A model generated the notes under the pieces. That model saw only the letters and a list, made by a program, of their open reading frames with translations. It did not search any database and was not told the origin of the DNA. A stretch of 64,000 bases of DNA from contig CAUCXT010000002.1 in NCBI GenBank assembly GCA_958446835.1, positions 1-64,000 on the forward strand, in the 5' to 3' direction. The first letter of the stretch is position 1, and each line of letters opens with the position of its first letter. This document shows positions 35,342 to 44,531 of the stretch, one piece after another. The DNA comes from an uncultured Eubacterium sp. Its GTDB lineage: Bacteria; Bacillota; Clostridia; Lachnospirales; Lachnospiraceae. The translations under genes and the position numbers were made by a program.

Positions 35342-36139
35342 TCAAGGATTATCTGTATAGGTGTTCATATAAGTGCGGTATCTAAGCGGCATGAGCTGTT
35401 TCTGAAGCTTTTCGTTATGGCGGGCTTCTATCGAGACTGAGGTACGGAATGTCTCGAAGAGAGCTTCAATAGCTTCGTTACTGTCAATGGATGAACTTCC
35501 TGTATGCTCACGGGTGGCGTCTACAAGCGTTTCAAGATATTCAGGGCTTATTTGTGAAAAAATATATTCGCGGCTTCCACAGTGGTGTATGGAGCAATAG
35601 TTTCGTGTGGTGTCGACTATGAGCCAGTTCTCATTGTAGAGGCGGTCGGCGAAATGGTGCGATATCAGGTCAAGAATATTATTGTGAGGTGCGAAGCGGG
35701 CAAGCATAAAACTTCCGTGTGAATCGCGATACTGTCCAAAACGCAGAAAGCCGAGATAGTTGTGCGATTCACGGCGCACATTGCGGTCAAGCTCAAACAA
35801 TCGCATGACATAAGGGTTCACAAGGTGGTTTACAATGCCGCTTCCGACCTTGAAGGCATCGATAAGGAAATGGTAAATTACATCACCTCTGTCATTATCT
35901 CCTGATATGGCAGCATGATACACCTGTGAAAATATCTCAGGAGACAGCTTGTTTCTGATAGTAGAGGCAACCTTGGCTGCAAGAGCGCTGTCCGATTCAA
36001 AAAATCTGTACTCAGAAAATAACTCCATGTCCTCGCCTTCAGTTACGGATATGGATGTTCGGGAGGTTCCAATCTCCCAGGCGCGGTATATGGCTGTGAA
36101 TATGCCATCTACGCTGCCGTCACAGCAACATACAATCAT
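35342..36139 (-). CDS. DUF4130 DNA-metabolism protein (TIGR03915 type)
   Basis: A 265-aa protein of the family that pairs with the TIGR03916 radical SAM protein. Typical features are the N-terminal YDGSFEG-like CCCDGSVDGIFTAIYRAWE and the central VNHLVNPYVMRLFELDRNVR, then ESHNYLGFLRFGQ and HFADRLYNENWLIVDTTRN. Some relatives are fused to uracil-DNA glycosylase domains, which points to DNA repair; the reaction is unknown. It is the second gene of the minus-strand pair, 69 bp after the radical SAM gene, and probably shares the SOS promoter at 37733-37780. Confidence 0.88.
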   Translation of the reverse strand: MIVCCCDGSVDGIFTAIYRAWEIGTSRTSISVTEGEDMELFSEYRFFESDSALAAKVASTIRNKLSPEIFSQVYHAAISGDNDRGDVIYHFLIDAFKVGSGIVNHLVNPYVMRLFELDRNVRRESHNYLGFLRFGQYRDSHGSFMLARFAPHNNILDLISHHFADRLYNENWLIVDTTRNYCSIHHCGSREYIFSQISPEYLETLVDATREHTGSSSIDSNEAIEALFETFRTSVSIEARHNEKLQKQLMPLRYRTYMNTYTDNP

Positions 36140-36208
36140 GTTAAATCCTCCAAATAATGTGTCTGTTTTGTGCTAAATCTAAAATTCGAAATTATTCAAT
36201 GTGTCTTA

Positions 36209-37708
36209 TCAGGTGAGAGGCGAATAATTCGCATTGTTGTCATCAAAAAGAGAGAGCTGCCTGTATAGCCCTCTCTGTGATATTTCAAGAGAGTGTCTTC
36301 GTTCAGCACCGATAAGCTGTGATACAATATAATCTTCATTCTGACGGAACAATTCATCCGTCTTTCCATCACATGTAATAAAATATCTTGCCCTTTTCAT
36401 GACCACACCCATGCGGGAAATGTCATTGAAGGACAGGCGGGAGTGCCTTCTGGCTCTGAGGATTCGTTCAGCCGAGCGTGGGCCTACACCGGGTATGCGT
36501 AACAGCTTCGCTTTAGGTGCTGTATTTATCTCAACCGGGAAATCTCCAAGATGCTGCAATGCCCAGTCACACTTGGGGTCAATGAAGGTATTAAAGTTAG
36601 GATGAGCTTCGGACAGCAGTTCTGCGGCATTGAAGCCGTAAAAACGAAGGAGCCAATCTGCCTGATAGAGACGGTGTTCCCTCAAAAGAGGGGGACCGTC
36701 CTCAGTTGATGGCAGCGTACTGTCATTGTTAACATTGACAAAAGCCGAGTAAAAAACTCGCTTAAGACCGTAATTCTTATAGAGCGCTTCTGCGATGGTT
36801 ACAAGCTGGTAATCGGATTCGGGTGCGGCTCCTATTATCATCTGCGTGCTCTGGCCGGCAGGTACATAAGCCTTAGGACCGCTTCGCGGGTCATGTATCA
36901 CGGAAGCTGCAGGTAATGAAAAGGCATTGTGTGTCCGGATGGAAAACGAGGAGGTGTAAGCCGATGAGCTATCAGTTAAAAATGTGCCTGAATTTTGCAA
37001 AAAATCTCCTGTTGATTTCGGAAAGCCCTGTCTGCGCGCTGCCTTCGTATTATAGCCGTATGATGAATGATAGTCGGCCAGAAGCTGTTCATTTCGCTGT
37101 ATGCCAAGCTGTATCTGCTTCATAGGTGTGAGTATGTTCTTGCGTGATTTATTAGGTGCAATGGTTCTGAGCGCTTCGGCTGTGGCAAGCTCTAAATTCA
37201 CACTCATTCTGTCAACGTACCAGCCTGTCTCTTCTATTACAGAGGGGTCTGCCCCGGGAATCCCCTTCACATGAATATAACCATTAAAATGGTATACCAG
37301 TCGGAGCATACGGACTGTCTCTAACAGAAGCTGCATGGTGTGGGTAGGGGACACTATAATGCCTGAGCTAAGAAAAAGTCCTTCTATATAATTTCTTCTG
37401 TAAAATTCCATGGTGAGGGTGCATACCTCCTCCGGAGTAAAAGAGGTTCTGAGCACATCATTGGAACGGCGGTTCATACAGTAGCGGCAGTCAAAAATAC
37501 ACTCATTGGTGAAAAGTATCTTGAGAAGGGAAATACATCTTCCGTCGGCGGCAAAGCTGTGGCAGATACCGGAACTTACTGTGTTGCCGATACCCGTTCC
37601 GCTATTACTCCTGTCGGAGCCGCTTGATGTGCATGCAGCATCATACTTAGCGGAATCGGATAGAATCTTAAGTTTTTCTTTAATATCTAAATCTTCTTTT
37701 ATAAGCAT
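36209..37708 (-). CDS. Radical SAM DNA repair/modification protein (TIGR03916 type)
   Basis: A 499-aa radical SAM protein. The cluster-binding CIFDCRYC (CxxxCxxC) is near residue 65, and a C-terminal helix-hairpin-helix (KLLRIPGVGPRSAERILRAR) would bind DNA. It matches the TIGR03916 family, which co-occurs with the DUF4130 partner and is annotated as a putative DNA modification/repair enzyme. I chose ATG 37708, with AAGGAG 12 bases upstream; the longer frame to 37756 overlaps the promoter and a LexA box. A clear SOS promoter lies directly upstream. The pair interrupts the spmA-spmB arrangement. Confidence 0.9.
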   Translation of the reverse strand: MLIKEDLDIKEKLKILSDSAKYDAACTSSGSDRSNSGTGIGNTVSSGICHSFAADGRCISLLKILFTNECIFDCRYCMNRRSNDVLRTSFTPEEVCTLTMEFYRRNYIEGLFLSSGIIVSPTHTMQLLLETVRMLRLVYHFNGYIHVKGIPGADPSVIEETGWYVDRMSVNLELATAEALRTIAPNKSRKNILTPMKQIQLGIQRNEQLLADYHSSYGYNTKAARRQGFPKSTGDFLQNSGTFLTDSSSAYTSSFSIRTHNAFSLPAASVIHDPRSGPKAYVPAGQSTQMIIGAAPESDYQLVTIAEALYKNYGLKRVFYSAFVNVNNDSTLPSTEDGPPLLREHRLYQADWLLRFYGFNAAELLSEAHPNFNTFIDPKCDWALQHLGDFPVEINTAPKAKLLRIPGVGPRSAERILRARRHSRLSFNDISRMGVVMKRARYFITCDGKTDELFRQNEDYIVSQLIGAERRHSLEISQRGLYRQLSLFDDNNANYSPLT

Positions 37709-37732
37709 TTTTAATATTATCTCCTTGACAAT

Positions 37733-37780
37733 CGAACGTATGTTTGATAGTATCATAGCACATACGTTCGATTAAGTAAA
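37733..37780 (-). promoter_or_regulatory. SOS promoter with two LexA boxes
   Basis: CGAACGTATGTTTG at 37733-37746 fits the Firmicute LexA (DinR) consensus CGAAC-N4-GTTYG. A second, weaker box (minus strand CGAACGTATGTGCT, 37770-37757) lies in the spacer between -35 TTTACT (37780-37775) and -10 TATGAT (37757-37752), spaced 17 bp. One box blocks the core promoter and the other the start region, as expected for LexA repression. Confidence 0.85.
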
Positions 37781-37979
37781 GAGGAAAATGCAGGAATTTT
37801 TAAAATCATTTATTAAACTTGTCAAAGATTAGTGGACATGTTGTGCGGATATTTTTTTTAACAGGTGAAGGTCTTGATATCAGGATAATTGATGACTATT
37901 ACCTGCCGTTATAATGGTGTGTATTTTCGTATTGTCACATGAATATAGTAGTAGAGATTGTTATTTATAAGGAATAATA

Positions 37980-38507
37980 ATGATAGAGACTGTTGCGCAG
38001 GGAATAATACCGATGATAATTTTCGTGGTTGTCTTGTGGGCACTTATATCCGGAGGGAAGGTATATGAGAATTTTACCAAGGGGGCACTCAAGGGGCTCA
38101 GAATAGCGGCAGAACTTTTGCCAACGCTTATAGGACTGTTAGTTGGAGTGGGGGTACTAAGAGCCTCGGGAGCGCTTGATGCATTTTGCAGTATTATAGG
38201 AAGGGGAACGCAGTATATAGGCTTTCCGGCGCAGGTGGTTCCGGTTGCTGTGATTAAGATTTTTTCATCATCCGCAGCTACCGGATTGATGCTTGACATA
38301 TTCAGAAGCTGTGGTGTGGATTCGTATGAGGGGCTTTTGGCTGCACTTATTCTTTCAAGCACGGAGACGCTTATGTACACCATAAGTATTTATTATATGT
38401 CTGTGAAGGTGACAAGAACGAGATGGACGGCGGCGGGTGCACTTTTTGCCATGTTGATGGGGATAGTGGGAAGTGTACTGGTTCTGGGATTTGTTACAAA
38501 AATGTAA
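37980..38507 (+). CDS. spmB: Spore maturation protein B-like membrane protein
   Basis: A 175-aa polytopic protein of the SpmB/nucleoside-recognition family: AELLPTLIGLLVGVGVLRAS, VVPVAVIKIFSSSAATGLML and SSTETLMYTISIYYMSVKV are characteristic. AAGGAAT precedes the ATG. It is the partner of spmA at 34644, normally immediately adjacent. Confidence 0.88.
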   Translation: MIETVAQGIIPMIIFVVVLWALISGGKVYENFTKGALKGLRIAAELLPTLIGLLVGVGVLRASGALDAFCSIIGRGTQYIGFPAQVVPVAVIKIFSSSAATGLMLDIFRSCGVDSYEGLLAALILSSTETLMYTISIYYMSVKVTRTRWTAAGALFAMLMGIVGSVLVLGFVTKM

Positions 38508-38519
38508 TATTTCAAAGTA

Positions 38520-38548
38520 TTGACGAATATGTAGCTCTATGTTATTAT
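38520..38548 (+). promoter_or_regulatory. Promoter of the binding-protein/permease operon
   Basis: TTGACG (38520-38525), 17 bp, TATTAT (38543-38548). The 150-base leader includes TGTCA-N8-TGACA near the start site, a possible operator. Confidence 0.65.
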
Positions 38549-38695
38549 GACTATGTCAGCGTACTATGACAGATAATACGCGAGGGAGTGTTTTATTTAT
38601 AAAATGACCGGCGTAAGGGAGATGCGCCAGTCGCATGCATTATATGGTTGCTGCAAGTATAATGTAAAAAAAGCAGCGTGGAAGAGAGGTTGATT

Positions 38696-40981
38696 ATGAA
38701 AAAGATGAAGAGATTTAAGAAAGTGGCAGTTCTGCTCATGGCTACAGCGATGTGCTTTGGCATGGCAGGCTGTAACAAGTCAGCGGGAGGAGATGTACCT
38801 ACCGGAGATGTCTATACACCGACATTTTCGGAGATATCATCTGATGTAGAATATGTCACCAACGTATTGGCGAGTGACGGTAAGCTTAATATTATGGGTC
38901 AGGTATATGATAATGAGACTTATGAGCTTTCACAGAAGCTTATCACACTTGACATGGCTACAGGAGAACAGACGAGCAAGGATATAGCCATAGATGGGGA
39001 TAAGAAGGACGATAGCGAACAGATTTCGCTGCAGACAATGGCTGCTTATAAGGATGGTTACATGGCTGTACGTTACCATTATACACAGCCTTCACAGGAT
39101 GAGATAGACAGTGGAGTGTATGACTCTGAAACATCCTATGATATAGCAATACTTGATGCGGATTTTAACATACAGTCCACGATATCACTTGCTGATCTCC
39201 AGAAGAAGGTTGAGGAAGACGGAAGTGGATTCTATGTTCAGTATTCAGCCAGCGATGCAGAAGGTAATATCTATATTTCCCTTGACAATTCAATGTATGT
39301 CCTTGACAATGAAGGAAAAGAGAAATTCAAGGTAGATTTTGATAACTGGATTAACGGAATGTTTGTGACAAGCGACGGTCAGGTTATTGTTATGTACTAT
39401 AATGACCAGTATGACATGGAAATCGCCCCTGTTGATTTGAATACCAAGACAGTAGGAACTCCGCTTGAGAATCTTCCGAGCATGGACGGTAATTCTTCAA
39501 ATAATATATATCCTGCGAGTGACGGCAAGCTGTATGTTGTAGGTTCTACCAAGCTGTTCCTGTATGATATGAATACGCAGACCTCTGAAGAGATACTTGA
39601 CTGGATTGCATGCGATATCAATACCAATAATCTTGCTGGCTTTGCGGTTCTTGACGATGGTTCATTTGTAGCAGTGTCCACAACATACGATTACTCAGAT
39701 GAAGATACAGAGGTAACAATCGAGCTTGCAACTATCAAGAAGGTTCCTGCCAGCTCAGTTAAGCAGAAGAAGAATGTGACACTTGCAATGCTCTACATGA
39801 ATTACAATATGCGTGAGCATGTAATCAAGTTCAACAGAACGAATGAGGAATACAGAATTAATATAAAGACTTATGTGGATGATGATTCTTCTAACTGGGA
39901 AGATGCACAGACACAGTTTCAGGCAGATGTAGCTTCCGGTACTGCCGGTGATTTCTTCGTGGCAGATGGCAATATCAGTGTTGATAACCTTATTGCAAAG
40001 GGAGCACTTGCAGATCTTTCAGGTTTAATAGATAAGGATGAAGTCCTTAACAGAGATGATTTCATATCAAATATTCTTGATATATTATCAGTTGACGGCA
40101 AGCTGTACTGTGTTGCAGAGTCATTCTATATAAATACACTTGTCGGTAAGACTTCGGATGTGGGAACAGGTAAGAGCTGGAGCTTTAAGGATGTAGTTGA
40201 GCTTGTTAAGTCCCATCCGGATTCGCAGCTTATGCAGTACGTCACCAAGACGGATGGTCTTAGTACGATGGTTATGTACAGTATGGACAGCTTTTATAAT
40301 TCAGAGACAGGTGAGTGCAAGTTCGATTCTGAGGACTTTATTTCGCTTCTTGAATTATGTAATACATTCCCTAAGGAATATGATTATGATTCAGGAGAGA
40401 GCGAGAGCACGGCAAGTCTGTTAAGAAGCGGAAAGGTGCTCCTCACAAGTGTGAATATGTCAAGCTTTAGTGATATACAGATGTATCCGGCTCTTTATGG
40501 TGAGCCTGTCAATTTCATAGGATTTCCTACCAACAGCGGTTCAGGATCGGTTGTAGGCTTTAACAACAGATTCTGTGTGGCTGCCAAGTCCAAGAATAAG
40601 GAGGGCGCATGGGCATTTATCCGAAGCTTCCTGCTTCCGGATAACCAGAATAAGCTGGATTGGAATTTACCTGTAAACAAGGCTGCATTTGAGCAGAAGA
40701 TTGCAGATGCCATGAAGGAACAGGATGATAATGGCGGTGTGACCAATAGTATATGGTGGTATGATGATGTAGAGATTACAATCGGACCGCTTACAGAGGA
40801 AGATGCACAGGCAGTAAGAGATATGGTATACAATGCCACCACCGAGGCTACTTATGATCAACAGCTTATGAATATCATAACAGAAGAGGCAGAGTACTAT
40901 TTCAATGGTGAGAAGAGTGCACAGGAGATAGCGGGAATTATCCAGTCAAGAGCACAGCTCTATATAGATGAGAACCGTTAA
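38696..40981 (+). CDS. Solute-binding lipoprotein with a large N-terminal extra domain
   Basis: A 761-aa lipoprotein: a basic, hydrophobic signal and lipobox FGMAGC with Cys26. Residues 45-355 look like a beta-propeller (repeated SDGKL-type strands: VLASDGKLNIMG, YPASDGKLYVVGSTK, VLDDGSFVAVST). The C-terminal half resembles family 1 extracellular sugar-binding proteins (VTLAMLYMNYNMREHVIKFN, FFVADGNISVDNLIAKGALA). Ordinary binding proteins are 400-550 aa, so the propeller is an addition. ATG 38696 has AGAGG six bases upstream. It is first in an operon with two permeases, an adaptor and a periplasmic-core protein. The substrate is unknown, probably an oligosaccharide. Confidence 0.82.
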   Translation: MKKMKRFKKVAVLLMATAMCFGMAGCNKSAGGDVPTGDVYTPTFSEISSDVEYVTNVLASDGKLNIMGQVYDNETYELSQKLITLDMATGEQTSKDIAIDGDKKDDSEQISLQTMAAYKDGYMAVRYHYTQPSQDEIDSGVYDSETSYDIAILDADFNIQSTISLADLQKKVEEDGSGFYVQYSASDAEGNIYISLDNSMYVLDNEGKEKFKVDFDNWINGMFVTSDGQVIVMYYNDQYDMEIAPVDLNTKTVGTPLENLPSMDGNSSNNIYPASDGKLYVVGSTKLFLYDMNTQTSEEILDWIACDINTNNLAGFAVLDDGSFVAVSTTYDYSDEDTEVTIELATIKKVPASSVKQKKNVTLAMLYMNYNMREHVIKFNRTNEEYRINIKTYVDDDSSNWEDAQTQFQADVASGTAGDFFVADGNISVDNLIAKGALADLSGLIDKDEVLNRDDFISNILDILSVDGKLYCVAESFYINTLVGKTSDVGTGKSWSFKDVVELVKSHPDSQLMQYVTKTDGLSTMVMYSMDSFYNSETGECKFDSEDFISLLELCNTFPKEYDYDSGESESTASLLRSGKVLLTSVNMSSFSDIQMYPALYGEPVNFIGFPTNSGSGSVVGFNNRFCVAAKSKNKEGAWAFIRSFLLPDNQNKLDWNLPVNKAAFEQKIADAMKEQDDNGGVTNSIWWYDDVEITIGPLTEEDAQAVRDMVYNATTEATYDQQLMNIITEEAEYYFNGEKSAQEIAGIIQSRAQLYIDENR

Positions 40982-41039
40982 GACGGTATTCTGATGGGGC
41001 ATGTTATGGGGTAGATAGCCTCACAGCATGGAGGTTATT

Positions 41040-41975
41040 ATGAGTATAAAGAAAAAATCAAAGGAGCTTAAGCTCCCTAAAGAGAAAAAAAGAGCTCCTG
41101 CGCATAATAAGCGCAGGAGCAAGCTGGGAAAGCATACGATGATACCATTTCTTGCACCGAGCGTTATAGGAGTGGCATTGTTCTTCCTGCTTCCGTTTCT
41201 TGTGGTTATTTTCTATTCGTTTGTTGATAACCCGGTTACGAAGGAGTGGGTCTGGTTTGACAATTTTGTGAGACTTGTGAAGAACAATTCTTTTAAAAGG
41301 GCTGTGAAAAATACGGCTACATTTACCGCTATTGCGGTTCCGCTTGCTGTTGTACTTTCACTTCTTTTAGCCATCATACTTGACCAGAAGATTCCGGGAA
41401 GAAGCCAGTTCAGGACCTTCTTTTTAAGTCCTATGATGGTACCTATTGCTTCGGTTGTTCTTATATGGCAGGTATTGTTTCATTATAACGGAGCGGTGAA
41501 TGATTTTCTCTCGACGTTCGGTATAAGTCCTGTGGACTGGTTGAAGTCGGATTACGCCATGGTGGCGATAGTACCTCTGTATCTGTGGAAGAATTTGGGT
41601 TATAACATGATTCTTTTTATGGCGGCACTGGGAAATATACCGCGTGACATCATAGAGGTGGCAGAGCTTGAAAGTGCTAATTCGTGGCAGATATTCTGGC
41701 ATATCAAGATAAGATACCTTTCACCTACAATTTTGTTTGTAACAATCATGTCGATTATAAGTTCATTTAAGGTATTCAGAGAGGTATATCTTCTCACGGG
41801 AGATCATCCTGTTACGAGTCTTTATATGCTGCAGCATTACATGAACAATATGTTCAAGTCACTCGATTATCAGAAGCTGTCGGCAGCAGCGATACTTATG
41901 TCACTGGTCATGATTGTGCTTATAGGAGCATTATTCCTTATAGAAAATCATTTCGGAAAGGATGTGGAGGAATAA
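41040..41975 (+). CDS. ABC sugar-transporter permease, MalF-like
   Basis: A 311-aa permease with six predicted membrane segments (first LAPSVIGVALFFLLPFLVVI). The ATPase-contact EAA loop is visible as IIEVAELESANSWQIFWHIK near 201-220. ATG 41040 has GGAGG five bases upstream; the ATG at 41028 belongs to the site itself. It overlaps the next permease gene by one base (TAATG), indicating tight coupling. Its role is import of the ligand bound by the preceding lipoprotein. Confidence 0.9.
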   Translation: MSIKKKSKELKLPKEKKRAPAHNKRRSKLGKHTMIPFLAPSVIGVALFFLLPFLVVIFYSFVDNPVTKEWVWFDNFVRLVKNNSFKRAVKNTATFTAIAVPLAVVLSLLLAIILDQKIPGRSQFRTFFLSPMMVPIASVVLIWQVLFHYNGAVNDFLSTFGISPVDWLKSDYAMVAIVPLYLWKNLGYNMILFMAALGNIPRDIIEVAELESANSWQIFWHIKIRYLSPTILFVTIMSIISSFKVFREVYLLTGDHPVTSLYMLQHYMNNMFKSLDYQKLSAAAILMSLVMIVLIGALFLIENHFGKDVEE

Positions 41976-42883
41976 TGGAAAAAGGGAAAATACACCATAA
42001 GAAAAGAAAGAGTATTGTAATAAGAACCCTTTGTTTTATATTTGCCGCGAGTTTTGCGATAATATTTTTGTTTCCTACGGTGGTGACGATTGCCAACTCA
42101 TTTATGTCACAGTCGGAGATAAGTTCGAATTACGGTATGGTATTTTCCACAACCGATTCGGGAGCGAAGGCGTACATATCAAAGAAGGTTAATATCAAGC
42201 TTATTCCCGATATGGTAAGTTTCAGCCAGTACTTTACCGTGCTGTTAAAGAGCCCTTCATATCTTCTGAAGTTTTGGAACTCGGTAATACTTGTGGTTCC
42301 GATAACGGTGTTCCAGATTTTGATTGCATGTCTTGCCTCGTATGGATTTGCAAGATCTGAGGGAAAGATAAAAGGTATAATATTCTTCGGATACATTATA
42401 TTGATGCTGATGCCTTATCAGGTCACACTTGTTCCAAACTATCTGGTGGCGGACTGGTTCCATATACTGAATACCAATTGGGCAATATGGCTGCCGGGTA
42501 TATTCTCGCCATTCTCAGTATATCTGCTAACCAAGTATATGAAGAGAATACCTAGGGCATTGTTTGAGGCGGCACAGATTGATGGAGCCGGGGAGTGGAA
42601 GTTATTTACGAAGGTTGCTATGCCTATATGTAAGGGTGCAATATATTCATGTGCGATACTTGTATTCATTGATTACTGGAATATGGTTGAGCAGCCGCTT
42701 ATTCTTTTTACAGATACAGAAAAATATCCGTTGTCGGTATTCTTATCCAAGATAAATGAGGGTGAGATTGGTCTTGCATTCGCTGTTGCTACGATATATA
42801 TGATACCGGGGCTTCTGATATTCCTCTACAGTGAGGAGTACCTTGTTGAAGGAATCACATATCAGGGTGGAATAAAAGGATAA
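41975..42883 (+). CDS. ABC sugar-transporter permease, MalG-like
   Basis: A 302-aa inner-membrane permease that would pair with the preceding gene. The first membrane segment is FIFAASFAIIFLFPTVVTIA; the EAA loop is ALFEAAQIDGAGEWKLFTKV near 190-209. The start overlaps the preceding stop by one base. No ATPase gene is in the operon, so it must rely on an ATPase encoded elsewhere, as with shared MsmK-type ATPases (known for sugar importers; inferred here). Confidence 0.9.
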   Translation: MEKGKIHHKKRKSIVIRTLCFIFAASFAIIFLFPTVVTIANSFMSQSEISSNYGMVFSTTDSGAKAYISKKVNIKLIPDMVSFSQYFTVLLKSPSYLLKFWNSVILVVPITVFQILIACLASYGFARSEGKIKGIIFFGYIILMLMPYQVTLVPNYLVADWFHILNTNWAIWLPGIFSPFSVYLLTKYMKRIPRALFEAAQIDGAGEWKLFTKVAMPICKGAIYSCAILVFIDYWNMVEQPLILFTDTEKYPLSVFLSKINEGEIGLAFAVATIYMIPGLLIFLYSEEYLVEGITYQGGIKG

Positions 42884-42917
42884 ATTATATCTATTATATT
42901 AAGAAAGGGTTAATGCG

Positions 42918-44519
42918 ATGAAAAAGCTGGAAGGAAACAGAAAAGACTGGATAAAGAACATTCTGATAGTATTTCTCGTAATATTGCTGTTACTGACATT
43001 TTTTTCCAATACGATTATGAACTATTCGCTTGCAGAGGTATCAAGTTCATACATAACTAGCGGAAGTATCTCAACAGCAATTCGCGGTACAGGTACTATT
43101 CAGTCTGTTGATCCGTATAATGTGACAATCTCTGAGGGACGCAAGGTAGAGAGTGTTAATGTCAGAAAGGGTGATACGGTAAGCAAGGGAGATGTGCTTT
43201 TTGTACTTGAAGAAGGAGAGAGCACAGAGGTTGCAGATGCCAAGAAGGCATATCAGACATTACTTGAGCAGTATGATTCAACAATTATTGACAATCAGAT
43301 TGGCAGTGATGTTGTTACAGCAGCTCAGAATCGTGATGAGGATGTGCTTGCCCAGAAGACAGCATTATTAGAGCAGCGCACAGCGGTTCTTAAGCAGAAG
43401 AAGGAAGCACTCGATGATATTGATGCACAGATAAGTGTCATCGGAGCCACAGTTGTTGATACGAAGGCTGAGGAGGAACAGCTTGAGGCTGCCAATGTAG
43501 CACTTGAGGCTGCTAAGGATTCACTTAACAGCTATAATGAGCTGGATACAAAGGTTACAAATATTCTTGCTGAGGCACAGGCACAGACTGATGATGATAA
43601 GCGCAGGGAGCTTATTCTTCAGGCAGTTGCGGTTGCAGGGGACAGAGATAAGCTTGGTGATAAGGCAACTCTTGAAGCCAATGTGAAGTCCTATGAGAAG
43701 CAGATAGAATCAATCAATAAGACAATTGAGGATAAGAAGGCACAGCCAACACAGATTTCAGCAGAGCTGGCATATAAGAGAGCACTTGCCAACAATGAAT
43801 ACACACAGGCAAAGAACAGCTATGACGAGGTTTCAAGCGAGATTAAGTATCAGAGACAGCTTCAGGATCTCTTAGACCAGATTGACGATGCTAAAAATAA
43901 GTATGAGACACTTGAAAAGAAGGCTATAGGAACAGAGGTTACGGCTCCTGTAAGTGGTACAATCACGGCAGTGAATGTTGTGGCAGGAGAGAAGGTTGCG
44001 GCTGATTCTACTATGGCAACAATACAGCTTTCAGGTAAGGACTACACCCTTGAGATGTCTGTAACCAAGGAGCAGGCTGCAAGAATCAAGGTCGGAGATG
44101 TTGGTCAGGCTTCCAACTCATGGTATTACAGTGATATGGTGCTTACCGTATCAGCAATCAAGAATGATACATCGAATCCATCATCAGGTAACAGAATTGT
44201 AGTATTTACAGTTACCGGGTCTGATATCAATGTTGGTCAGTCGGTTACTGTGAGTGTTGGCGATAAGTCCGCTAACTATGATATGATTGTTCCTAACACG
44301 GCAATCCGTGAGGATAAGAATGGTACTTATATACTTATCATTACCTCTAAGAGTACTCCTCTTGGCAACAGATATACAGCTACCAGAGTAGATGTAACCA
44401 AGCTCGCTTCTGATGATACCAACACTGCTATTTCATGTGGAATCCAGGGCTATGAGAGTGTAATCACAACGGCTACCAAGCCAGTATCGGCAGGAGATTT
44501 GGTGCGTCTGCCTAAATAA
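42918..44519 (+). CDS. HlyD/RND-type adaptor (membrane fusion) protein
   Basis: A 533-aa protein with one N-terminal membrane anchor (ILIVFLVILLLLTFFSNTIM). The biotinyl-lipoyl half-motifs VRKGDTVSKGDVLFVLEEGE (about 75-94) and VTAPVSGTITAVNVVAGEKV (about 339-358) flank a long coiled coil rich in Gln, Lys and Glu. A beta-barrel region follows. Such adaptors normally serve exporters (MacA/HlyD); here it sits 34 bp after importer-type permeases. AAGAAAGGG precedes the ATG. A MacB-like protein follows 12 bp later. Confidence 0.85.
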   Translation: MKKLEGNRKDWIKNILIVFLVILLLLTFFSNTIMNYSLAEVSSSYITSGSISTAIRGTGTIQSVDPYNVTISEGRKVESVNVRKGDTVSKGDVLFVLEEGESTEVADAKKAYQTLLEQYDSTIIDNQIGSDVVTAAQNRDEDVLAQKTALLEQRTAVLKQKKEALDDIDAQISVIGATVVDTKAEEEQLEAANVALEAAKDSLNSYNELDTKVTNILAEAQAQTDDDKRRELILQAVAVAGDRDKLGDKATLEANVKSYEKQIESINKTIEDKKAQPTQISAELAYKRALANNEYTQAKNSYDEVSSEIKYQRQLQDLLDQIDDAKNKYETLEKKAIGTEVTAPVSGTITAVNVVAGEKVAADSTMATIQLSGKDYTLEMSVTKEQAARIKVGDVGQASNSWYYSDMVLTVSAIKNDTSNPSSGNRIVVFTVTGSDINVGQSVTVSVGDKSANYDMIVPNTAIREDKNGTYILIITSKSTPLGNRYTATRVDVTKLASDDTNTAISCGIQGYESVITTATKPVSAGDLVRLPK

Positions 44520-44531
44520 TAGGAGGATACG

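Noticed and set aside
41040..42883. Complete sugar ABC importer
   Set aside because: No ATPase gene occurs in the operon or nearby, so a complete importer cannot be claimed from this window.
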